Source: Atopsyche davidsoni
Lineage: Eukaryota > Arthropoda > Insecta > Trichoptera > Hydrobiosidae
Reading direction: 5' to 3'
NCBI GenBank assembly: GCA_022113835.1
Contig: JAILWY010000023.1
Coordinates: 14,754,001-14,818,000, forward strand
DNA: 64,000 bases
Part shown: piece after piece, positions 33,274 to 45,552 of the stretch
Layout: the number at the start of each line of letters is the position of its first letter
How positions within the stretch are numbered: position 1 is the stretch's first letter
Program-made: the position numbers and the translations under genes
Notes under the pieces: model-generated
Told to the model about the DNA's origin: nothing
Seen by the model: the letters and a program-made list of their open reading frames with translations, nothing else
Databases searched by the model: none

Positions 33274-36200
33274 CTCCTTCAATTATCTGCCGGCTGTGGT
33301 CGCCCGGTCGCTCGACAACTGGCCGATAGAATCCTGCTTTGCATTGTTTACTTATATAAAATCAGAAAAAACACAAAAAATAGAATGACGCTATTCGCTA
33401 ATAATCGCACTGATGTTTTGATACATGAGAATATAAATGTAATAAAAAGTCAAATGGCTAAAATAATTCAATTTAATATATTTTTAATAGATATCGCTTT
33501 TCGCATTTGCATTAAGACAAATTCAAATGAAACCAGTCAATCGCGAATGGTACATATAGTACGTTGAAGAGTTTTTATAAAGACTTTTTTAAGGTTTTTT
33601 TTTTTAAACCATTTTTTTCAATGCTAATTTTTAAGGGTAAAAGGGCATTGGTAATGCGATTTATTATTAAAATCCACATGAAAAAAGGCGAGCTAATAAG
33701 CTATTTTAAGACACGTGGCAAAATTAAAACCAAGTAAAAGCTATGATTATTATAATAAAACCCCACGTAGCCGACAATAGATAAACATATATGTATAAAT
33801 ACACGAATCATATCAAATCACATAGTGGATTTCTCAAAAAATATTTATTCATTATGTTTGATAAATCCACATTTATGTGGCCACAATGCACTTGTGCTTT
33901 AAATCATACAACTCTCAACAATATCGTTATCCTCTCGTCTAGCGTTCACGTCATAAGGCGATAAGACGTCATTGCCGTTAATCGCCACACTTGATAGTGC
34001 AGAGTTTTTTCGATCATAATAAGATACCAAGACGAATTATATTATGTTTCATAAGTGTGACGTCACCGATAAAGAAGATCTATTATCTGGACAAATAATC
34101 ATGACGCCATTCCACATGGAAAATAATATCATTACAGTGTTGAGAGGAAAACGGCAGGTGCGCAAATACAACTTAAAATACACAAAAAGGCAAATATCGT
34201 ATATCAAACAATTGAATCGAATGAAATTTAAAAAATGTTTAAAATTTCCCGTAACCGTTTTATTGTCAAAAGATAAATGTTTGTATCTAAATCAACAAAA
34301 AAAAAATTGTAGTTAGAAAAAAATAAACTTTGATTTCTAACAAACAGTATTTAAATCAACCAGTCTTATTATTTTAAGTTTACTTTTAACTATCAAAGAC
34401 ATGTGTATTTTTAGTTACTAGACAAAAATGATAAATTATTGATAATCTATTGGTATATAAAAATCACAGATGATCTTTGCATTCTAACGTAACTGCCCGA
34501 CTCAAAAGAAAATATAAAATAAAAAAATAAAATAAAAGCGTACTATTTTATCTAATAATTCAGTTTTCTTACATTGACCTTTTATTTTTTCGTATTTATA
34601 CATACATTGCACGGTAACGAGAGAGAAAACTGTGAAAGATTTTTCGAAAAAATTCCCTACGCCTTCTACCTACTTGTTCGATCGTATTATTTTTACATGT
34701 CGAAAACAAGTTTTCCGATGTTGCGCTGCCCGGGAAATAACCGGGAGTCTGGGAAGAGATAATCTCATCAGAAAACTCCAGCCATGTAACGGAATACGCC
34801 TGTCCACAGCGCGGATGAAATTTCTTAAAGCTGTTATTCCCATCCGCATAATCCACACATAAAATCCTAACGACTCAGCAGGAACTTATGCAATATGTGA
34901 ATTTTGCACGAATCATAATTTAAATCAATAAATATACAGTAGCAAATATATTATTGACGGCAACGATTTATTTTTGAATTATAAACTACAAAAGAATAAA
35001 CTTAAGAAAGCAATGTGCCTATTATACTCGTATTATATCAAATCTGGTATCTCAATATTACCTCGATTGATAATTAAAATTAACATTTTTAAATTGTTTT
35101 GTGACTGTTCCGCTCGACCTCTGTAAAATTTAAGTGCTTCTCATATCCGCCTCAGATCACGACTCTGCAAGATCCCTGAAAGGATTATAATAAATTTGAC
35201 GGGTTTCAATGGGACGTCTCTGTCCCTGGAGACATAAGGGCGAACGTGAGACCATCTTTCAGAACAGGGGACATTTTTTAATTTCATTATTTATTCATGT
35301 CACTGCGAAGCATCAGGTTAAATATATATTTTAAACAAAAAAATATGCGCTTTATACCTAGGTATTTATATGTTACATTATCTTTATATAAGTATTCATA
35401 CATAAATATGTACATACATAATGGATCTGAATTTTGCTTTGGCCTTTGTTAAAGGCATAATCCTTGCACTGCATTTCTATACAATATAAGGTTTTGAAAT
35501 CACCATGCACATACATTTTTACAAGCAATTTCATAATCTACAGGTATAAAACTTCACCCGCGCGTATTTTTAATTATTAAAAATATTACTTTTTGTACAA
35601 TTTCTCGAAGCGAAAAATAATTAATATTTAAAATATATCTGAAGAATTAATTTTATAGTTTCAATATTTTAGGATGAAAGTCCCGATGTGGGTGTGTAAC
35701 GGTTTTATAAATACTCTGTATTATATTAATCCAGATCACCAATGATTTCAAATATCAATGTTTTGCATAAATACAGCTTAGTCCGCAGATTTTGACGGTC
35801 GCTGTAATTGACCATATTTACATGAAATCGTTAAATATTAATTAATGTTCCAAAGTTTCGGCATGGGGGTAATCGTGTTGAAGGGTGCGTTCACCTATGG
35901 GCAGTCAAGAAACTGCATTTAGGAGTGGTCTGCTCCAACTTATTTAAATTCTTAATTTGGCTTCGATCCAAGAGCTTAAACGATAATATATATAAATCAA
36001 ATTTTGACGTTAAAATATACTATTTAACTTCGATAATTTTACATTTGATAAGAGTTTATGCAAATACTATTTAAAAAGAAATATTTTAAATTTACTTTAT
36101 AAAGTCATAGCACGGATAATAATAATAAATAAAGGGTTTGCTAAAGCTTACATTTTAGTCTAAATCCTCCGTCGTTACAATCAATCATTCCCGAATAAGA

Positions 36201-37627
36201 CTTATCGTCAGAGCTGGCCCAGGCCGCAGTGGAGTTCAAGTCACGGCATGCGGGCAAAGAAAAGCTTACAGCCCCCGGCGTGAGGGGCGGGTCGGCCAGC
36301 TGAACTAATGCAATATGTAGCGGCCCCTCAGAGGGCGGCGGAAGTTCCGCTGACGCAAGCGGAAGTGAAACAATCGAAATGTAGCATTTCCTGTCGGCTT
36401 CAACTGTATAATATTAAAGTTACTCTCAATTTGCTCGGATCAAACAAACAGAAGACCAAATAAAATGCACGTATTAAAAAAAAATTAACTTAAGTTTAAG
36501 TGCACTTTTTTTTTTTTTTTAGTAATGAAATTTATGAATATTTTATTCGTAGCGGTTTTGGTTAGGTTAGGTTGGGCGAAAATATTTTTTTCGATTCTAA
36601 AAATTATTAGTTTCATCTTGTTTTCGGGATCTTATGTTAGTATCTGATACATCTCTGTTCACTTGTAAAGCGTACACTGTTTTTGAATTCTCTACCGTCG
36701 ATATAGGAACTGTTAAATATAATATTTGGAATTGAAAATAAATATTTTTTACTAAAATTTTATTGTTTTTAACGCTCTTGGCTTTATTTAATAAAAAGTG
36801 GGTTTGAACATGTGTATTTAAAACTATTTTTTTAATTTTATTAGTGTACAAAGATTATAAAAGATCAAAATACTTTCAAGAGAATCTGCCAGAAATTATG
36901 AATATTGGAATACACGTATTAGATAAATATAAAAATCTCAAAACACTTAGCACGTAACTTGATATGCGAAAAGAAGCTTATATGCCAGTAAGAAGAGGGA
37001 GGCAAACAAATTAAAACAATCAAGATTCACCCTTATATAAATAACGGACGGAAATCAATTCGTCGCGGATACTCATCCACTTACAATCACAGATCCGAAA
37101 TCCGGGCAGACATTTCAATAGGCCAAGGCCAACGGGGATCTACAAAATCAGGCTTGAATTTGGCACACATAAGAAGTAACGAGAAACACAAAATGAATGG
37201 CATGTCGTTTTCGGTGAGCACAAGCGTTCAAAGACCACGATGGCTGGCAAGCCAGACGCGATTCGGCTCAAATTACAGGCGATATGTCTGCGAGTCGTCT
37301 CGCGAAACATAATCCAGGCTCGCAGTGTCTGAGTGGTTGTGCTAGTATTAAATCCAGAGACTTTTCTCTGTGCGGCGTCTCCCGAGCGGCTTTGTGCAGC
37401 GCCCTCAGGGACCGTCCGCGGCCATCGGACAGTCGCGCCCATTGTCCCCGCACATAATAAGCTTTTAACGAGAAAATGTCCGTCAAATGACAATAGTCAA
37501 CTGGCAACACGGCCGCCACCCCTAATGGATAGCGGATTAATTACAAAATATTGCGCTTTATTTATTTTAACCCTTTGTCGCATAATGTAATTATTTTTAA
37601 ATTAATATAAAAACTCACCAAGTACAT
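33274..37627. other. AT-rich spacer, no gene seen
   Basis: GC patches are at 36200-36370 and 37120-37530. The frame at 34044-34316 (90 codons, Lys-rich) and the overlapping set at 34574-34862 on both strands have no recognisable product. Confidence 0.55.
36561..36575 (+). repeat. Short TTAGG-type run
   Basis: GTTAGGTTAGGTTGG, two and a half TTAGG units. A shorter one, AGGTTAGGTTAAA, is at 1632-1644. Such short runs are dispersed in many arthropod genomes. Confidence 0.55.
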
Positions 37628-37990
37628 TTTAACCTCACCGCTCTCTCCGTTCTGTTGCTTGTACATGGCAACCATTCTGTACCCTGAGCGTTTGTAAAAT
37701 ATCGGAAATGGAGTAGTGGACTTGGAATGATTGTGGAAGTATCTTGTAGACGCTCTTGCTATTTTTTTTGCAGCCTGCTACATAAGGAGTATCAGATCTA
37801 AACGCCAGAGCTTTAATAATGTTATTGGACAGCAGCAATACGCAGTCTTTTCCATCAAATATAAAACAGCGGTGTAGAAGTACCCAAGGACCTACTACAC
37901 TATTCTCCCTAAGAAAACCATGAACATAAGTATATGCTCAGTAATATTGTCGCCAACCTCCTCTGAGAGGCACCCAAAGAACAAAAAGTA
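37628..37990 (+). repeat. Dispersed repeat with LINE-like 3' tail, copy 2
   Basis: Partner of 16575-17105. It starts CCGCTCTCTCCGTTCTGTTG and shares TAGTGGACTTGGAATGATTG and ATCTAAACGCCAGAGCTTTA. It ends TATGCTCAGTAATATTGTCG then CCTCTGAGAGGCACCCAAAG, a diverged form of the LINE tail. Seeing the two copies together defines the family. Which end is 5' is inferred from the LINE fragment. Confidence 0.6.
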
Positions 37991-40849
37991 TATTTTATAT
38001 ATCATACGTATAACTGTCATAAATTTAAATAGGCTATTCCTAATTTATAACCCCTACTTGCCAATGTCACCGGCGCTCCGTGTAGACCTGCAACAAAGCT
38101 TTGACAACAGGCAGAGATAGGGGGCCTATGCACTAGAACACCAGTACAAAGGCTACTATCGCTCCGGCAGAAGTGTGACATAAATGTAACAAAACCGATT
38201 GAAAAAAATCTGTGATTTCAATAAATATTTTTATTTGTAATTGAGATGAAATTGAAAAATAAAACATTATATTAAAAATTATAAATATAAAAATCTACGA
38301 TATACTTCAAACTTCTATATAAATATATGGATAAAACGTACTTCCAGTAGATAGATAGAACGTAATTATAATTTCGGTAGAAATGCATTGTCTGGAATAG
38401 CCGAAGACATAATAAAATTGCTCCGCCATTGAGGTTAATAAGGTTAATAATAAGCGATGGTCGTATATTCTTGTGCACAAATTTTTCATGCCTGTTCCAC
38501 TTCTAAAACACTTCCTGAGTTTATAAGTGTAGAATGATATTAGTTTTTCATCAAGAAAAAATCCATGATGTACATAAATAAAAATAAGGAGAAAACTGAT
38601 ATTTTACTACATTATGTCATATTTACATAATACGTGAAAGCGGGTTATATATGTCTTATCCGCGATACTTCACTGAATGAAGTTGAGCAAAACAACAGGC
38701 AGCAGGAAAACAAATACAGCGTCTAATATGATGTTGCGTTGTGAAACAAGTTCGAGCTCGTGTAGCAACAAATACCGTAGAAAATTCAAGACAAACACAC
38801 TGACCCACGCCGGGGCCGGAACAACACCGGTCCGCTGCAGAGGCGTTTCCCGGAAACGTTAGGAATTTTCAATAAGTGAATGTAAACCTTCTTGCGGACA
38901 AAGAGCGCTGCAGACGCCGAGGGGCCGGGGGAAATCAGGGCCGAGCCAGCCCGGGGACGCTCGGATCAAAAAATAATAAAAAAAATCTCATATTCAAATG
39001 ACTCGGAATGGCTCTGTCCCGAGGCCTCCCGATAAAGTGCGCTTTTTTCGTCTCGTATTTTCTTGAAGGCTAATTTTAAACGGGCGCTTTGGAAGCGCGC
39101 TTGGTTTTTTTTTTTTTTTTTGCAAACAGAATGATAACTTTATTTGTAAAACGAATTTTGGGACTACGAAAAGGCAATCCGTTTTATAATTTCTTTTTAA
39201 TCCGGTGTATAATAGATTTTGTTTTACGTTTTGATACGCTGCTGATTAATTAAGCTTTCGGGCCGCCGACCGCCTGTACCCCTTCCCCTAAGTTATAACC
39301 GCTTCATTAGGATCTTTTCATAAAGTGGCAGAGCTTTGCTAAGGTTTTAAAAATGACAACAAGGGTGCAGTGTAATTAAACAGAGAATAATAAAAAAAGG
39401 TGGTTACTGGCATTATTATACCCCATTGCCAATTTCAAAATTTGCAGTGTAATTAATTATACATTATTGAATATACCTCAGAACAATAAACAACGAAAAC
39501 TTCTTATAGATTTGCAGGTAAGCCGGATTTTTCTTATATGGAAGTGAACGTTCAGGTAAAAACTTATGTTAGCAATTACAAGATCTCAATTTAATAAATC
39601 AATAAATTCTGCTAAATTCTGAAATGATTCTTGTTTGAATGTATAAAAAATATATTTGTTGTACTTATGTACTTATTAATGTTGCTTGCAATAAGCGCGT
39701 GACTCTTGCATGATCCAGACTAACTTATTTTATACTTTCGAAAGCTGTTTATGTTATAAAGTAAGCACTAAAATGAATTAGGTAACTAATAGGAATCTGG
39801 TAAAACTGTATAAGCAATAGTTGAATAAAATTAAATAAATCGCTGAATTACACACACTGTGTTTATTTGCAAAAATTGAGATGTTTGGATTTGATTGTAT
39901 TCGTGTATGTCGCTTGTGTGTGGTGAAATATTGAAATGCCGTATTTGTGAGTTTTTTGTAGTTTCAAAACCCCATAATATAAGAAGTTATGAACCCATAT
40001 GTCACGGCCAACCATTACTTGTATAATAAATTCTTTGCCATTTTTCGTGGGAGAACTGGCCTTGTATTCTTACCAGACATCCAGCAGGGTCGTTTGGCTT
40101 TTTAACGTGCAACCCCACAGTACTGAGCTGTATTACGGACCATTAGCCGGTCTGGAAGCTGTTTAATATAGCTATTTATTTTTGTCAAATCCATGATCTT
40201 TTTCCCAACATGAAAACTTGTTAAGTTTTCATGTTGCAACACTGAAACAATAAAATAACGGATATTTCCATATCATTTTTTTAAAATAAAAAATGCCTAC
40301 ATTCATGATAAATATAATAATATACTGATCAAATAATATACGTAAAAAAGATATTATTGAAAGAACACCTGCATCACTTAACCGTCTCATATTAACGACC
40401 ATAGCATTTTTTTAAATAATTACTTAACTTAAAGTATTCTATAAACGGAGTATTGTTGGATTTACTCATCGTAAAAATAGAACCAATTAAGTTATCCACC
40501 ACGTCTCGGTAGCTTATCATTTATTTGATGAAAAACAACACAGTAATGATTCGTGACCAGTTTTTATATTGATTAAAGCATATCTAGGAGTACGGCTTGT
40601 TTTTAAAGCTTAGACATGATTGTAAACGTGATCACGTACGAGAATCACGGGATAACTCGACAGAAATATGTTTGTGCCAGTGTGGGGGGGAATTCCCTCT
40701 CTTTGTTATTGCGAACGATTGCAAATTTACTGGTGTGCTTTCAGATGGAAAAAGTCTAGGTCCACGATAGAAGCATAAGTATCTAAATTTGATATGTAAG
40801 TATTATATTTACATAAATATAATTCTTTACTACTTTCCGAATGTTTTTC
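37991..40849. other. Spacer with GC patch at 38.8-39.06 kb, no gene seen
   Basis: A GC-rich patch (CGCCGAGGGGCCGGGGG, TCCCGAGGCCTCCCG) lies at 38800-39060, followed by a T-run at 39106-39121. The rest is AT-rich and includes the hairpin at 40206. No gene. Confidence 0.55.
40206..40236. repeat. Perfect 14-bp stem hairpin
   Basis: CAACATGAAAACTT, loop GTT, AAGTTTTCATGTTG, all 14 pairs intact. Context is AT-rich. It could be the core of a small foldback element whose ends I cannot see. Confidence 0.7.
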
Positions 40850-41155
40850 TTCAGGTGCGTCACTTCAGAGGAGGCTGGTGACCATCTCACTGAACATATA
40901 TTTATCCTGAGTCAGTCTAACTTGTTCGGCTCTACTTCCGACTTCCAGCCACTGCCGCAAATTTCGCATCCACGTTAGCCCTTTCCTTCCGATGCTTCTT
41001 TTTCCATGGATTTTTCTCTGGACAATCATCTGTAGTAGGTTTTATTTGGTATTACTCAAATATGACCGAAACAGAATACTTTACGTCTTTTTACCATCGT
41101 TAGAGGTTCTCTATATTTGCGCATTCTGAGCAAGACTCTTTCATTTGTAACGTAG
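40850..41155 (-). pseudogene. LINE 3'-end fragment (C-terminus of a reverse transcriptase ORF)
   Basis: Read on the minus strand from 41151 it gives TNERVLLRMRKYREPLTMVK then RRKVFCFGHI and a stop. After a frame change it gives QMIVQRKIHGKRSIGRKGLT then WMRNLRQWLE, and ends near MFSEMVTSLL with a stop. The pattern (RRK...GHI...GK..GKR..GR....W.RNLRQW) is typical of the C-terminal tail of insect RTE-like endonuclease/reverse-transcriptase LINEs. This is a 5'-truncated, frameshifted remnant with no catalytic domain left. The exact LINE clade needs a database search. Confidence 0.7.
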
Positions 41156-44100
41156 ATAACTCATGATATTTTAAGTATTTACGTTTCAAACGCCTCGGTT
41201 TTTCTCAACTACATGAATTAGAACTGAGACAATTTTAATATTTATAATGATACATGGTATAAAATTGGTCTAAAAACATGCATTGTCAATAGGTGGAGAT
41301 ATCAGAATAAACAGATCTCTATGGATCAATCAGCGCATCATTAAAAATTTCCCAGGCCGCTCCCCTTCTGCAGCCGAAGAATTGCCCCAATGAATCTCGC
41401 GTTAGTCGGCGCAGATTAAATGCTGAATTAAGTTCGCGGCTCACTTCAGAAACCAATTATGGAGGCGGCGGCGGGGCCGATCGAATTGGAAAATTCTGGA
41501 GGTCAGACCATCCGAGAGCTGCCTAACAAAAATTATCTATCGCTGTAGCGAATGACGTAATATAATCTGGCAATCGTAAAATATTTTTTTAAAATCCGCA
41601 TTTAATGTCTATACATGTTTATATAATGTATATTATCTCTTTGGTAAATTTGCTTCGTATAGTACTCAGGTCAGATTAAAATTGATAAAAAAAATCAAAT
41701 ACAAGTGTAATTAAGAAGTTACAGTGTGTAACAGAAGAGCGTAATCGGCATAATTTATAAAAAAAATTAAGTCTTGTGAAACACACTGTACAATGCCACC
41801 ATATTCAAAATGTTAAAAGAAATCAATAATATAATTTATGTAAATCACATTTTAAAAGTTACAAAAAAGGTTCATTTCGCTCTCATTTCGTATATCTGCG
41901 TGAAACACCCACAAAACACTATGTAGCTAGCGATAAATGCATTGTCTTCTATCAAAAATTATCCCATCGAAAAGCTAATGTTTACTAAAAATTTATTTTA
42001 TTAGTTAAAATTAAAATATACATACAACTTGATTGTATTTAACGGAGGCACGATGTTATAAGCATGGCCTTGAACTTTGCGTAATGCAGCCTACAAAAAG
42101 CTAAATTATGTAAAAGCTCACAGAAATATCGAAGCTTCTGAATAATATAATGCAGTTCTTTATTTTTAGTCTGCACGAACGTTGGAAATTGCACAGTTAG
42201 GTTACTTAAATAAATTTCTGTTTGCAGCTGGGCTCTTTGTGAAAACCAAAATTATAAAGTAGTGTTAAACTATTAATCACAGTAAAAAAAAATATATAAA
42301 ATCTTTACAAAATAGGTCTATCTGCTGAATACTGATTAATAAAATTATAATTTTGGAAAAAAAAATTACCGGTTAAAGAAACTCGCGAAAAGAATATTGT
42401 GGTACTGAAATATGACCAATACAAAATATAGGCGCTTAATGCGTCCACGTTAGTTTAACAATGCAATAAATATTTATTTCGTTTATTAAAGGCATTTAAA
42501 AAAATGAAAATAAAACATTTTTGTCAACAGATCCAGTGTTCACATATCTGAAAAGAAACTTACTAATCATATTGTTGAAAGTTCTTGATACAAAGGAATG
42601 AACACTGTAAAAGGGAGTACACAGAACCTGCAGATTTGCTGGTAATCTTTAGAAAATCTTTTGTATCTGTTCAAAGAAACTCAGTATTAAAATGGGAACT
42701 TTCCAAGCTTAAGGCATTGACTTAGTCGCAAATAGAAGGTTTTAAGAGATTAAGGGATTGTGGGCGTAAAATCGGTAGAAAAGAAACCATATTAAAAATA
42801 AATTGACATAGCTGAACATTCCGATACGGAAAATATTTAAGAAGATTTAAATGCTTGGATGACGTTTGTTGAATCATAATGTGGCACTGCAATAATCGCG
42901 TGTCTTTGGAATGCGTCTATCGTGCCGACTGTGTACCCAATTCATGAATCCACTCCAAACAAAACTTTCATTAAAGCTTTATTGTTTATTTTTACTTGTA
43001 TATATTTATCTGTAAATTTATATCATTGTTAATTTTTTCACGTGAGCTCTTGAGAGAGAAAAACATTCGTGTAGTTCAAAATAAAATTATACGAATATAT
43101 TTAGAATTTGTCAAACGCTAATGAAGCATAACATCGTGAGGTTTTATAAAATTGAATAACAAAGATGTATCCATTGAAATTGTATCGCCGGAAGGCGGTA
43201 TGAACCCGAAACAGACGATCGCGGAAGTAGAAGAAAGGTTGCTGAATTAATTTATTGGAAATAACAAATCGTCTTACAAACTGCGAGTCGCGATAAAAGG
43301 GAATAATAAAACTTTAACAACCAAAAATACATATCAGTATAAGCAAAAGATATCATTTCTTCTATTTTAATTTTGCATACAGGCAATGACCCTATTTAAT
43401 ATATCAATATTCCTGACACAATCCAAAGTTCAATAACTTATATTGGCGACGCGATGAGCTCATCGTCCTCGCGACCATCTCGAATATTGAAAGGATTTGT
43501 GCCCAACATTCTGACTCTGAATACATGAGATACGAACAATATACTCAAGAGTTGTACTCAAAACACATGGTTATATTTTGAACCTATGTTTGGTGGGAGT
43601 ATTTTTGGTGAATATGTAAATCTATAATAGAATCTAGAGACCACGAAAATCAAAATTTGATGGAAATAAATATAACCTTTTTTTGATGTATAATTTCAAG
43701 GTTTAAAATCTAAACGTTTTTAATTTTAATTTCAATTTCATTTTTGAGTACTCTTTGTCAGAGTGGCGCAGTTACAAAAAAATTAAAAATATGTACGTGT
43801 GTATACATATATATATAATAATAATATATTTCAAATATACAATAACAACACCGCATCATCATATAAATATAACATTAAGAGTTGAATAGAATGGGAAGGC
43901 TGACAGAATCTCAATGCGACACTACAGCACGAAGGCGATTAGCTGCACTCCCCGGTTGTGACTCGGGCAGCGAGAAGGCTGCGCCGCGGACTGAAGCCTC
44001 CCCGAGGAGGGTCGCGTGGAGCATTGGGAGCTCGTGTCGAGAGCCGTTAGAGCATTCCTCCCGCAGCAGCTGCGGCGACCTCGATCCCCCAGCGACTTGC

Positions 44101-45292
44101 TCCAGATATTACAAATACTTCGGCTATGTGTGTTTTGCACTTTTCCAGATATGCCTACATTTTATAAACATATACCATATTTTTCAAAAAACAAATTATT
44201 TTTATAGCATATTTAATATAATATAAAAATAAAATTTCAATACTTTTCTACTAAAAAGGTTTAAATTGAAGTTTGAAACTTTTATAAATACATCTATATA
44301 AAATTTGCGTTCAGTAAATTATGCGATGAGTAATGTTTCTTCTAAGGCAATGTTGAGATGTCGTCAATACAATATTACAAAAACAAAAATATTTTACTTG
44401 ACACGGTACGCTATTTCACAGCGAACAACTAAGATGTATCGCATTTCATATATTTTCATTTTATTCTCTGCTCGGAGACAAGAAAACACAATGCCATTTT
44501 AATAATGGGCGTTTTGAATAGATTTCAATATCATGCACGTGGACCAAAATAGCGTCGCTTTGCATAAATATTGGGAAAATACGTGGTGGAAGCCAAGAGT
44601 TCCCAACCTGATCAGTTAATATATTTAAATTAACACATAACGTCTCCCCAGCTAAAAATTTACTTGATTGCACACAAAAATTATTACGAATGCGATGATC
44701 TTTTCTTCTGAAAGCAGTAAAGAAAAACTAAGTTAATAGACATAAAAATATCACCGAGATAAAATAAAACGTGTATCCAAATAAAAAAAATAGATTTAGA
44801 AATAATTTGAGGTTTGGATTTTCCACCTCTCCCTCCAATTTCTTATTTGTAAGTGCGGTAAATCATTTAAGGGTTAAAGTCCTATACAAATAATAATAAA
44901 AGATAATAAAAAATATATTATAGTAAAAAACATGCATAAATTGCAAACTTATACAAGCAACTAATAAACACAGTATGAATTTCCTTATTTTTAATTAAGG
45001 TTTTTTGTTGATCTCGTAAGTTTGAAATTATGAGGGTGTTGTTCAACCCTTTGAACCAACAGACCCTCGGAAAAGTTGTGCAGCGAGGCGAGCAGAAAAC
45101 TTGGTGGTGCATTCTAGGGTAGGTTAAGAGGGGTGGAAGCTTCCGTTATTCAGTACTGGGAAGAGCTTCCTTATCGCCCGACAAAAGGGGGCGGACCAGG
45201 AAATCATTTCGATGCAATTTGGGTCAATATTAAAAGATAATACTATGTTAAATCCCAAACTCAAAAGTCATCACTGTTAAAGTTCTATTAAT
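41156..45292. other. AT-rich spacer, no gene seen
   Basis: GC patches are at 41350-41520 and 43950-44100. The 114-codon frame at 43882-44226 is open because of the GC patch and overlaps a minus frame. No motif is recognised. Confidence 0.55.
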
Positions 45293-45300
45293 ATGAACAC

Positions 45301-45314
45301 TAGGGTGTCCCTTA
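45301..45314 (+). repeat. Left terminal inverted repeat of the 45.3-47.9 kb hAT
   Basis: TAGGGTGTCCCTTA, 14 bases, is the exact reverse complement of the right end at 47885-47898. It directly abuts the target duplication ATGAACAC at 45293-45300. Confidence 0.95.
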
Positions 45315-45552
45315 AAATTCAAGTTCAATATTTTTTTACGCGTACCTTCTTAAAAGTTTAGTAATAATCGTATATTGTCTAGAAAAAAAATATTAGTTCG
45401 ATTTATAAACGGTAACCCGTGCCGACTTGCGATTTTAACTTGTCCATACAAGTTGCGTAAGTACTGCGCTGTGACTTGTAACTGCATGTTTTATTTGTCA
45501 TTTCATACGTGATTTTTGAGATTAGTAGTGCTCCATTGTTTAGTGCGTTAAC

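Noticed and set aside
43882..44226. 114-codon plus frame
   Set aside because: Open through a GC patch and continuing into AT-rich DNA with a sharp change of composition; overlaps a minus frame; no domain.
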